Made by a program: the position numbers and the translations under genes. The notes under the pieces were generated by a model. The model searched no databases. It saw only the letters and a program-made list of their open reading frames with translations, and was not told the DNA's origin. Below are positions 1 through 10,940 of a stretch of DNA of 64,000 nt, piece after piece. How positions within the stretch are numbered: position 1 is the stretch's first letter; every line of letters begins with the position of its first letter. This DNA is from Okapia johnstoni (lineage: Eukaryota > Chordata > Mammalia > Artiodactyla > Giraffidae): contig CM044322.1 of assembly GCA_024291935.2 (NCBI GenBank), forward strand, positions 68,129,405 to 68,193,404. The letters are read 5' to 3'.

Positions 1-838
1 TGCAGTGCAAGGGACTCTCAAGGGTCTTCTCCAGCACCACAGTTCGAAAGTATCAATTCTTTGTAACTCAGGCTTCTTTATTAACAAACTCTCAAATTCA
101 TACATGACTACTGGAAAAGTCATAGCTTTGACTAGGTGGACCTTTGTTGGCAAAGTGATAACTCTGCTTTTTAATGTGCTCTCAAGGTTTGTCATAGCTT
201 TTCCTCCAAGGAGCAAGCGTCTTTTAATTTCATGGCTGCAGTCACCATCTGCAGTGATTTTAGAGCCCAAGAAAATGAAGTCTCTCACTGTTTCCATTTT
301 CCCCCATCTATTTGCCATGCAGTGATGGGACCAGATGCCATGATCCTCATTTTTTGAGTGTTGAGTTCTAAGCCTGCATTTTCAGTCTCTTCTTTCACCT
401 TCACCAAGAGCCTCTTTAGTTCCTCTTTACTTTCTGCCATTAAGGTGGTGTCATCTGAGGCATAGCTGAGGTTATTGGCATTTCTCCTGGCAATCTTGAT
501 GCCAGCTTGAGCTTCATCCAGCCAGGCATTTTGCATGATGTACTCTGCATATAAGTTAAATAAGCAGGATGACAATACACACCCTTGAAGTACTCTTTTT
601 TCCAATTTTGACCCAGTCAATTGTCCATGTATGGATCTAATTATTACTTATTCACCTGCATAGAGTTTTCTCAGGAGGAAGGTAAGGTGGTCTGGTAATC
701 CCATCTCTTCAAGAATTTTCCACAGTTTGTTGTGATCTACACAATCAAGGGCTTTAGAATAGTCGATGAAGCAGAAGTAGATGTTTTTCTGGAATTCCCT
801 TGCTTTTTCTGTGATCCAATGGAGGTTGGCAACTTGAT
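1..838 (-). mobile_element. BovB (RTE) LINE fragment, antisense
   Basis: Reading the minus strand gives BovB reverse transcriptase remnants: an LQGCVLSSCLFNLYAEYIM-like block and a YADD motif altered to YASDD near 460. Stops and frame changes make it dead. The left end lies outside the window. Similarity stops near 838, at a point inside the RT coding region, so this copy is 5'-truncated. It lies in intronic or flanking DNA upstream of the first SCR exon. Confidence 0.85.
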
Positions 839-1350
839 AACACTAACTAAATTATCTCAGTTTCACATAATCTTGGGTGCAGTTTGAACATCCTCTGATA
901 CACATCACAGATTTCTGATCTCTGTTCCTGTACTATGGCTGAACTCTGCTCTTATCACTACTCAATTTGCTGTTAATTTGTCAATCATTTCCTTGTAATA
1001 TGTAATTTTCTAAGACATTTAACATAACTCAAGGTAACATATTTTGATAAAAGCAAAAATAGAAACATTCATATTTTACATGGGATATCATGGGAGAAGA
1101 GAATTTAAATTTGAGAAGTATGCAGCTCTACCTCTTAGAATGTCACCATTCCCATGTTGTATTTTTGATAATATAGAGATAGTCAGTGTGATTGAATCAA
1201 GATTTCTGACTCTTTCCTCAAGGTATAAGAGAAATGCTGTACAATATTCATTGGTCTGATATGGAATTATTTACTTTCTGGAATATAATCAGTGGTCGCT
1301 ATGAATCTTTAAAGATGTACTAAACGAATGCATATTCTTTTTTCTTTCAG
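839..1350. other. AT-rich intronic DNA upstream of the SCR17-like exon
   Basis: No coding or repeat signature was recognised. The stretch ends in a strong polypyrimidine tract and CAG acceptor (1337-1350) for the exon starting at 1351. Confidence 0.5.
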
Positions 1351-1528
1351 GCACAAATTGTGTTAACTTGCCCACCTTTGATAATGCTGTACTCATAGAT
1401 CAGGAGAAGGATTTCTATAGGTCAGGAGAACAAGTCGCTTTTAAGTGTCTCTCATATTATAAGTTGGATGGATCTAATACCATACAGTGTATTAAGAGCA
1501 AATGGATAGGAAGGCCAGTATGCAGAGG
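1351..1528 (+). pseudogene. SCR17-like exon with a +1 frameshift
   Basis: The exon sits between a strong CAG acceptor (ends 1350) and a GT donor (1529). In phase 1 it reads CVNLPTFDNA..., then SGEQVAFKC and TIQCIKSK, closely matching CFH SCR17 (Cys1 to Cys3 present). The family expects three A's before the conserved Trp codon, but the sequence has four (1500-1503). Correct framing would give WIGRPVC with the conserved Trp and Cys4. As written the frame shifts, the exon is 178 bp instead of 177, and the shifted frame meets TAG at 2654-2656 in the next exon. Because the exon is phase 1-1, skipping it would preserve frame. A homopolymer sequencing error is a real alternative. Confidence 0.85.
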
Positions 1529-2595
1529 TAATTTGGTAAAACTTTAAAATTTATATAAGTATCTGAAGTAATATAATGTAGAAAATTGCCTCCACTATCA
1601 TTAAATGGACATAGATTACTTTTAGGCCAGGTCAAAAACAGTTTGTGCCTGAACATAAAAAGGGATGGACTTGTGTTCCCAGTGTTTGGTGTTGTAGCCC
1701 AATAGTTCTCAAAGCACAGTCCTGGCAGAGCATTCTCAGCACATTCTGTAAACTGTTAGATATGCAAGCAGATTCACAGGCTCACTCAGACTTGTTGAAT
1801 CTGGGGGTCGACTCTGACAGCTCTGGGGCTGCGACTCTGACAATGTTTTGATGATTCCCAAGGAATTCTGTGTATATTTCCGTTTAAGACTCATGGCTAC
1901 AGCCTCTTGTAGTTACAGTCTCTGCATGCCCTGAATCTCACTGAGGAATTGCACATCATTCACTGGGGTGTCCTTAGCATATGTCCCAAAATACCATTAA
2001 AAATTAGTTTTATAAATTTGCACTTTATTTTTATGTTATTTTTCCAGATGTTCTGTTCATATCCTTTAATCAATCATCTTCTCCCTGCAACTATAGTATT
2101 CTTCAAAGTGTGTTAATTCTTGATCAAGTCTTTAAAGAAAGAAGTACCTACTCTGTCTAATTTCTGAAAGGGCCTTAAGTTATATCTCATAAACAGGATG
2201 AATGTAAACCAAATCTTGATGTCAAATGATATTTTGTTATGTTTTCTTTTGTTTTATAAATTCATTTTGAATTTATAAACTTTATAATTTTTATTTTACT
2301 AACCTCAAAAAGAGATTTCCTGGAAAACTCATTTTCAGTGGTCTAAAAAATGTTTATCATCTTTCTAGTGAAGTATAGGGGAGGGTTTTAAGATATAGAA
2401 GTTTAATTCATGCTGAAAAATATTGCTTTATTTCTTTTCCCTTGACCTTACATATAAACTGATGAAAATTAGCAGTCTTTCATGACCGATTAACTATTGA
2501 ATCAAAATGACCATGTAATATATTTGACATTCTATTTCCTCCTTGCTGTTCATAATAATCATTATATTAGAGATACTTTTTTTCTTTCTATTCAG
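1529..2595 (+). other. Intron between SCR17- and SCR18-like exons
   Basis: This 1,067-bp AT-rich intron has a GT donor at 1529 and a TTCAG acceptor ending at 2595. Apart from an old DNA-transposon-like piece near 1.7-1.87 kb, nothing was recognised in it. Confidence 0.7.
1698..1872. mobile_element. Possible MER5-type (hAT-Charlie) DNA transposon relic
   Basis: The stretch begins with a 'tagttctcaaagcacagtcc'-like end. Its body resembles the MER5A consensus: a 'caggc...cagacttgttgaatctgggggt'-like middle and a 'tgatg.ttccaagg'-like tail. Divergence is high, so the family assignment is tentative. Confidence 0.4.
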
Positions 2596-2769
2596 ATGTT
2601 TCCTGTGTAAATCCACCTCAAGTGGAAAATGCTATTATACAAAATCTGAAGTCTAGATATCAAAGTGGTGAGAAAGTACATTATGAATGCACCAGGAATT
2701 ATGACCTTTTGGGGGAGATAGATGTGGTATGTTTAAATGGAACTTGGACAAAACCACCTCAGTGCAAAG
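2596..2769 (+). CDS. SCR18-like exon of the factor H-like gene
   Basis: This 174-bp phase 1-1 exon is flanked by a TTCAG acceptor and a GTAAAG donor. It encodes one intact sushi domain: Cys1 in VSCVNPPQVENA, Cys2 in VHYECTRNYDLLG, Cys3 in VVCLNGTW and Cys4 in PPQCK, with the conserved Trp before Cys4. CFH SCR18 has the same VNPP start and CLNG.WTEPPQCK ending, which fixes the assignment. The exon is open in its own frame, but it is read out of frame if the upstream 178-bp exon is included, with a stop at 2654-2656. It ends in a single G that completes the first codon of the next exon. Confidence 0.9.
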
Positions 2770-3155
2770 GTAAAGTATCTTACTCACCCTCTCCACCCAA
2801 TTTAGAGAATGCATTAACAACAAAATATAGTGACCCAAAAATAAGATGAAGTAGCTTTTCTAAAATAATTTAAATGCAAAAAATAATGGTGTTGAAAACC
2901 CAGTTCTTTTGTGGTCTGAATATGTAATCTAACATGTTTATTATATGACAGTGTTGGCCAGATCTGAGCAGTTGGAATCATGGGACATTTCCTATCTTAA
3001 ACATTAAGATAGTCATCTTTTTTTCTGAAGAATAAGTGTGTAAAAGATACCATAATTACATTTAACAGCCCAAGAAATTCCACTTTGAGACATGCAATAG
3101 GCAGCTGGGGCCTGATCATAGAATCTGACATAGATTTGGGCAGATGATATTTAAA
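2770..3155 (+). other. Start of the SCR18-SCR19 intron
   Basis: The GT donor is at 2770, followed by about 390 bp of AT-rich DNA with nothing recognised before the first BovB insertion. Confidence 0.6.
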
Positions 3156-4606
3156 GGTAGGTTACTAGCTGAGTTCCAGCAAAGCTATTTAAAATCCTAC
3201 AAAATGGTGCCACTGAAGTTCTGCACTCATTATGTCAGCAAATTTGGGAAACCCAACAGTGGCCACAGGACTGGAAAAGGTCAATCCTCATTCCAATTCC
3301 CAAGAAGGGCAGTACTAAAAAAAATGTTCAAATCACCAGACAATTGCAGTCATCTCCCATGCTAGTAAGGTTATATTCCAAATCCCTCCAAGCTAAGCTT
3401 CTGCATTATGTGATCCAAGAATTTCTAGATGTTCAAGCTGGGTTTAGAAAATGCAGAACTAAAGATCAAATTTCCAACATGCATTGGATCATAGAGAAAG
3501 CAAGGCAACTCCAAAAAACATCTACTTATGTTTCATTGACTATACTGAAGACTTTGACTGTGTGGGTCATAACAAACTGTGGAAAACTCTTAAAGAGATG
3601 AGAATAAGAGATCATCTTACCTGTCTCTTGAGAAACCTGTGTGCGGCTCAAAAGCAACTGTTAAAACCCTGTGTGGAACAACTGACTAGTTCAGGATTGA
3701 GAAAGGAGTATGACAAGGCTATTTATTGTCACCCTGATATTTAACTTATATGCAGAGCACATCATGAGAATTGTAGGCAGGAGTTTTTATAAGCTGGAAT
3801 CAAGATTGCCAGGAGAAATATCAACAGCCTCAGATATGTAGACGACACGACTCTAATGGCAGAGAGTGAAGAGGAACTAAAGAGCCTCTCAATGAGGGTG
3901 AAAGAGGAGACTGAAAAAGCTGGCTTAAACCTCAATATTAAAAAATAAAAAACAACTAGGATTATAGAATCAGGTCCAATCACTTCATGGTAAATGGGGG
4001 GGAGGAGTAGAAAAAAGTGACAAATTTCCCCTTCTTGGCCTCTAAAAATCACTGCGGATGGTGAATGCAAGCATGAAATTAGAAGACAATTCCTCCCTGG
4101 CAGAAAAGCTATGACAAACCTAGACAGTGTGTCATAAAGCAGAGACATCACTTTGCCAACAAAATTACATATCGTCAAGGCTATGGTCTTTCCAGTAGTC
4201 ATGTATGGATGTGAGAACTGGACCATAAACAATGCAGAGTATTGAAGAATACATGCTTTCAAACTGTGGTGCTGGAGAAGACTCTTGAGAGTCCCTTGGA
4301 AAGCAAGGAGATCAGTTAATCATAAAGGAAATTAAACTTTACTCTTTTTAAGGACTGATGTTGAACCTCCAGTACTCTGCCCACCTGATGTGAACAGCTG
4401 ATTCATTGGAAAAGACCCTGAAACTGGGAAAGGTGGAAGGCAGATGGAGAAGAAGGTGACAGAGGAAGAGATGTTTGGGTGACATCACCGATTCAATGGA
4501 CATGAACTTGGGCAACTCCAGGAGAGGTCAGGGACCTGGACACCTGGCATGAGCAGTCCGTGGGGTCAAGAAGAGTTGGACACGACTTGGCGACTGAACA
4601 ACTAGC
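3156..4606 (+). mobile_element. BovB LINE 3' half, sense
   Basis: The piece starts inside the RT coding region and runs to the BovB 3' tail (cacgacttggcgactgaac-like). It contains recognisable but broken RT blocks, including FRKCRTKDQ near 3450 and RYVDDTTLMAES near 3835, with several frameshifts. It lies in the SCR18-SCR19 intron. Confidence 0.85.
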
Positions 4607-4744
4607 TGAACTCATTCAGGAAATTAGTGTACACATAAAAATAAAAAGTCTGAAACTTGGTACTGGGACACTTCAGTGTTTAGAGATGAGTCAGGATGGG
4701 TATCCAAACCAAGAAGTACATTAGCCACTTCTAGTTTTTCAAGT

Positions 4745-5690
4745 TAACTTTTGCCTGGTGTGTAATTTTTGCAATCTCCTCTTGAACATGTTTTCATGTT
4801 TGAAGGGACTTTTTTTTTAGACAGCATACAGCTGAGTCTTGTTTACGTGTCTACCCTGCCATTTTCAGGTTTTCAATTGATGTATTTAAGGCCATTTATA
4901 TTTAGAGTGACTTACTAACTATTAGGGACAATATCTGCCATTTTCTTATTTGTTTTGTGTGTATTTCCTTCATTTCTCAACCTTTTTCTTTTCTTGTCTT
5001 CCTTGTGTATTTTTGAACATTACAAAATAATTTAACTTTGATCTGCATTGTTTTTGAGTATATGTCTTTGCATGGTTTTCTAAGTAGTCTCTCTAGGTAT
5101 TAAGATACACATAGGTAGTTTATCACTCCCTACTGTTGCTGACATTTTACCACCTCAGATGAAATGTGGAATGCTTACTTCCATTTAGATTTATTGGTTC
5201 TCCCCACATTTTTACCATAAATGTCTCTAGTATTCTCTCTATATACACTGAGCACGATATCAGATGACAACTTTTCACAATTATAATAAAATCAACAGGG
5301 AAATCATACTCTTATTATATTTATCCTTATTTTAAAAAAATCTCCATTCTAAAATCTCAATTCTTTTTCTATTTTGCTTTCCTTTGAAAAGTTCTTAAGT
5401 ATAGTTCTGCTGGAGAAGAATTCTCTGTTTCCTTTGTCCAGAAATTTCTTTCTGTCTCCCTTTAATTCGAAAGGATGATTTACAAGATATAGAATTTGGA
5501 GTTGACAATTATTTTCATCCAGCATTGGAAAAATGTTCTCACTTTTTCCTGGCTCTATGGTCATCGATGAAATTTCCACCAATGCTTGAATCCTTTTTCT
5601 TAAATAAGCACTGCATAATATTTATCCCAAATAAGTATTGCAAATCTATCAAGCTGCTTGTGAGATTTTTTCCTATAATTTTCAGGAATT
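4745..5690 (-). mobile_element. Old L1 ORF-region fragment, antisense
   Basis: The text resembles antisense L1 coding sequence: a 'ttggtctt...ccatttatatttagagtga'-like passage near 4880 and a passage on fastening defects ('ttctctgtttcctttgtccag') near 5430. It is strongly diverged with no long open frame, so the exact L1 subfamily is not assigned. Confidence 0.5.
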
Positions 5691-7012
5691 TGATTACGAT
5701 GTATCTTTTTTAACTTTTTATTTAGCATTGGGGTATAGCCAGTTAACACTCTTGTGCTAACTTCCGGTAAACAGAGAAGGGACTCAGCCACACATATGCA
5801 TGTAACCATTCTCACCCAACTCCCTTGATCCAGATTGCCACGTTACATTCCACAGAATTCCCTGTGCTATACAGTAGGTCCTTATTGGTCATCCACTTTA
5901 AATATAGCAGTGTGTTCATGTCCACCCCAAACTCCCTAACTATCTCTTCTCCCATAATTCCCCTGGCAGCCATAAATTCCTTCTCTAAGTCTGTGAGTGT
6001 CTTCCATAAATAAGTTTGTTTGCAAAATTTCTTTTAAGATTCCACATATAGGAGATGTCTTACAATTTTTCTCCTTCTCTGTCTGACTAACTTCACTCAG
6101 TATAACACTCTTTAGGTTCATCCATATTGTTGCAAATTACATTATTTCATTCTTTTTAATGGATGAGTAATATTCCATTGTATATATGTACCATGTCTTC
6201 TTGATCCATTTCTCTGTTGATGGACATTTACGTTGATTCCATGTCATGACTATTGTAAACAGTGCCGCAAAGAACATTGAGGTGTGTGTTTCCTTTTAGA
6301 CCAGGTTATTCTCTAGATACATGCCCAGGTGCAAGACAGCAGTGTCATAAGGTAGCTCTATTCTTAGTTTTCAAAGGATTGTGCATCCTGTTCTTCATAG
6401 CGGCTGTATCAACTAACTGCAGGATGTTTACCTTCTCTCCACATACTCTCCAGTGTATTTTTTTGTGTGTGTGGATTTTTTTAATGATAGCTTTTTTGAT
6501 TCATGTTAAAGAATATCTTGCTGTAGTTTTGATTTGAATGTCTCTAATAATTAGTGATATGAACATCTTTTCATGGATGTCTTGGCCATCTACATGTCTT
6601 CCTTGGAGAAGGATAAAATACCTAGGAATAAACCTAAGGAGACAAAAGATCTGTAATCTGAAAACTGCAGGACATTAATGAAAGAAATTGATGACACAAA
6701 CAGATGGAAACATATACCATTATCTTCGATTAGAAAAATCAATATTGTCAAAATGACTATACTACCCAAAGCAATCTACAGATTCAATGCAATCCGTATA
6801 TAATTACCAACAGCAATTTTTCACAGAACTAGGAAAAAAAAAAAAACCTTAAAATTTGTATGGAGACACAAAAGGCTCAAAATAGCCCAAAGCAATCTTG
6901 AAAAAGAAAAATGGAGCTGGAGGAATGACACTCCCTGACTTCAGACTATACTACAAAGCCCTAGACATAAGAGTACGGTACTGATTATGACATCAAGATT
7001 TATGAATCAGTG
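5691..7012. mobile_element. L1 3' fragment with internal inversion
   Basis: From 5691 to about 6602 the + strand is antisense L1 3' UTR and ORF2 C-terminal sequence (for example 'gatgagtaatattccattgt' near 6163). At about 6603 it switches to sense ORF2 C-terminal sequence ('aaaatacctaggaataaacc', 'ggagctggaggaatgacac') up to about 7012. This head-to-head layout is typical of twin-primed, 5'-inverted L1 insertions. Confidence 0.7.
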
Positions 7013-9642
7013 AACTAAAATGGACAGAAATGGGCAAATTTAATTCAGATGACCATTATATCTACTACTAAGGGCAAGAATTCCTTAGGAGAAATTGAGT
7101 AGCCCTCAGAGCCAACAAAAGAATCTGAAACACAGTATTTGGGTGCAGTCTTAAAAACGACAGAAATATCTCCATTCATTTCCAAGGCAAGTCACTTAAA
7201 ATTACAGTAATCCAAGTCTATACCCCACCCACTAATGTCAAAGTATATGAAGTTAACTGCTTCTGTAAGACCTACATTACATTCTAGACCTGAACACCAA
7301 AACAAAAAAACTTCCTTTTCATATAGGGGACTGGAATGCAAAGGTAGGAATCAAGAGATACCTGGAGTAATAGGCAAGTTTGGCCTTGGAGTACAAAATG
7401 AAGCAGGGGAAAGGCTAAAAGAGTTTTGACAAGAGAAGACATGGGTCATACAAACACCCTCTTCAAAAACACAAGAGACAATTTTACACATGGACATCAC
7501 AGGATGGTCAATACCGAGATCAGATTGATTATATTCCTTGCAGTCAAAGAGAAGCTCTGTACAGTTGGCAAAAACATGACTGGAAGCTGACTGTGGCTCA
7601 GGTCATGAGGTCCTTATTGTGAAATTCAGACTTAAATTGAAGAGAGTAAGGAAAACCACTGGGCCTTTCAGGCTCTTTATGATTATATAGTGGAAGGAAT
7701 AAAAAGATTCAAGGGATTAGATCTGAGAGAGTGCCTGAAGAACTATGGATGGACGTTTGTAACTTTGTACAGGAGGCAGTGAGCAAAACCATCCTCAAGA
7801 AGCAGAAATGCAACAATGCAAAATGGCTGTCTGAGAAGGCCTTACTAATAGCTGAGAAAAGAAGAGAAACAAAACTCAAAGGACAAAAGGGAAAATATAC
7901 CCATCTGAATGCAGAGTTCCAAACAAGGAGAGATACGAAAGCCTTATTAAGTGAGCAATGCAAAAAATAGAGGAAAGCAATACGATGGGGAAGACTAGAG
8001 ATGTCTTCAAGAAAATTAGAGATACCAAGGGAACATTTCAAGTGATGATGGGCAGAGTAAAGGACAGAAACCGTATGGCCCTAAGAGAAGCAGAAGATAT
8101 TAAGAAGAGGTGGCAAGTATATACCGAAGAACTGTACAAAAAAGGACTTAATGGCCCAGATAACCATGATGGTATGATCACTCACGTGGAGCCAGAAACC
8201 CTGGAGTGTGAAGTCAAGTGGGCATCACTACAAACAAAGCTAGTTGAGGTGATGGGATTCCAGCTGAGCTATTTCAAATCTTAAAAGGTGATGCCGTGAA
8301 AGTACTGCACTTAATATGCCAGAAAATTTCAAACTCAGCAGTGTTTATAGGACTGGAAAAGGTCAGTTTTTATCCCAGTCTCTAGAAGGGCAGTGCCAAA
8401 GAATGTTCATACTACCACAACAAAACTGGGCTCATTTCACATGCTAGCAAGGTAATACTCAAAATCCTTCAAACTAAACTTCAACATGTGAACTGAGAGT
8501 TTCCAGATGTACAAGCTAAAATTAGAAAGACAGAGGAACTAGAGATTAAATTGACAACATCTGCTGGATCATAGAAAAAGCAAAGGAATTGCAGAAAAAC
8601 ATCTACCTTTGTTTCATTGACTACACTAAATTCTTAAAGAAATGAGAATACTTGACCACCTTACCTGCCTCCTGAGAAAACTGTATGTAGGACAAGAAGC
8701 AACTGTTAGAACAAGACATGGAACAGCAAACTGGTTCAAAATTGGGAAAGGAGTATGTCAAGGCTGTATATTGTCACCCTGCTAATTTAACTTATATGCA
8801 GCATACGTCATCAAAATACTAGGCTGAAAGAAGCACAAGCTGGAATCAAGATAGCCAGGAAAAATACCAATAACCTCAGATACACAGATGATATCACCCT
8901 AATGGCAGAAAGCAAAGAGGAACTGAAGAGCCTCTTGATGATGGTGAAAGAGGAGATTGAAAAAGCTGGCTTAAAACTCAACATTCAAAAAAAGAAGATC
9001 ATGGCATCGAGTTCCATCACTGCATGGCAAAAATGGAAACAGTGACAGACTTCCTTCTATTCGGCTTCACAATCACTGTGGATGGTGACTGCCCATGAAA
9101 TTAAAAGACACGTGCTCCTTGGAAGAAAAGCTATGAAAACCTTGACAGCATATTAAGAAGCAGAGAAATCACTTTACCAACAAAGTTCATACTGTCAAAG
9201 TTATAGTTTTTCAAGTAGTCATGTACGGATGTGAATGCTTGACCACAAAGAAGGCTGAGTATCAAAGAATTGATGTTTTTGACCTGTGGTGCTGGAGAAG
9301 ACGCTTGAGAATCCCTTAGACTGCAAGGAGATCAAGCCAGTCAATCCTAAAAGTAACCAGTCCTGAATATTCATTGGAAGGACAGATGCTGAAGCTGAAG
9401 CTCCAGTATTTTGGCCACTTGATTAGAAGAGCTGACTCATTGGAAAAGACCCTGATGTTGGAAAAGTATAAGGGCAGGAGGAGAAGGGGCATCAGAGGAT
9501 GAGATGGTTGGATGGCATGATCGACAGAATGGACGTGACTGTGCAAACTCAGGGAGTTAGTGAAGGACAGGGAAGTCTGGCTTGCTGTAATCCACGGGGT
9601 TGCAAAGTGTCAGAAACGATTGAGCGACTGAACTGATTATGA
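7013..9642 (+). mobile_element. BovB LINE, sense, most of ORF2, degenerate
   Basis: The fragment begins in the apurinic-endonuclease part of ORF2 ('gatgaccattatatctacta' near 7049) and continues through the linker and RT (broken RYTDDITLMAES near 8880) to the 3' tail at about 9630. Many indels break the frame. It is about 2.6 kb long and lies inside the SCR18-SCR19 intron. Confidence 0.85.
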
Positions 9643-10185
9643 TGTATTTTTTTTTAATAAATTTATTTATTTTAGTTGGGGGCTAATTACTTTACAATAT
9701 TGTAGTGGTTTTTGCCATACATTGACATGAATCAGCCATGGATTCCCCATCCTGAACCCCCCTCCCACCTCCCTCCCCATCCCATCCCTCTGGGTCATCC
9801 CATTGCCCCAGCCCTGGCATTTGTCTCATGCATCGAACCTGGAATGGTGTTCTGTTTCACATATGACAATATACATGTTTCAATGCTATTCTCCCAGAAC
9901 GTCCCACCCTCACCTTCTCCCTCAGAGTCCATAAGACTGTTCTGTGCATCTGTGTCTCTTACTCTGTCGCATAGGGTTATCGTTACCATCTTTCAAATTC
10001 CATATATACACATTAGTATACAGTATTGGTGTTTTTCTTTCTGGTTTACTTCACTCTGTATAATGTGCTCCAGTTTCATCCATCTCAATAGAACTGATTC
10101 AAATGTATTCTTTTTAATGGCTGAGTAATATTCCATTGTGTATATGTACTACAGCTTCCTTATCCATTCTTGACATTAAGTTCTT
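9643..10185 (-). mobile_element. Ruminant L1 3' end, antisense
   Basis: A T-rich start (reverse of the poly(A) tail) leads into the 3' UTR ('gccatacattgacatgaatc' near 9714) and ends in 'ggctgagtaatattccattg' near 10119. Both are standard L1-BT 3' UTR text on the minus strand. Confidence 0.8.
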
Positions 10186-10940
10186 TGGCTCCATCATGTT
10201 TGGAATTCACTGAGCAGTTTCAACATGTAGTTGTTGTTGTTGTTCAGATGCTAAGTCGTATGCCCTGTTTGAGAAATTTTCAACCATTGTTTATTAAAAA
10301 TAATTTTGAAGTGTATTTCGTTTACAATATCGTGTTAGTTTCTACTGTACATCAAAGTGAATCAGCTACACAGATACACATACTCTGCTTCTTTTGGGTT
10401 TCCTTTCCATTTAGGCCATCAGAAAATGATGGCACAGGGAAATCAACCATTATTTTTTTATCTCTCATTCTTTATTTTCACTTCATGTTCAACAGTTCTT
10501 TGCTATCTTTCCACAGTTCTTTGAAGCTATGTCCATTTTCTTTTCACTCTATTTTCAAAGTTAGTTTATATTCAAGCTTATTTATCTTTCTGCCATCTTC
10601 AATATATTGTTGAACCATGTGGTTTTGTAATAATCTATTTTCTAGTTTTATCAATTGGACTGGATTTTTAAAAACCATCATCCAATGATTTCAATATCTG
10701 TGTCATCTCATTGTTGTCTTCTGTTGATTTTTTTTTCTTTTGAGGTTTACCTGGTATTTGGTCTGATAAATGATTTTCAACTGTATTCGAACAGTTGAGC
10801 TTTTATATCTTGAGACTAAGGACGTTATTGGATTCCTTCATTAATCAGGCCTCTGTTACTGCCATGTAGGGTGCAAGTCCAAGGTTCCCACCTGTCCTCG
10901 TCTGACATCAGGAGAAAGGGCAGAGGTTTCTTGTTTCCTG
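10186..10940 (-). mobile_element. Further L1-like antisense DNA, poorly resolved
   Basis: The part at 10290-10440 resembles an L1 3' UTR ('tactgtacatcaaagtgaatc'-like). The T-rich remainder (10440-10940) resembles older L1 antisense sequence but is too diverged to place. A short (GTT)n run lies near 10230. No host exon was seen. Confidence 0.4.
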
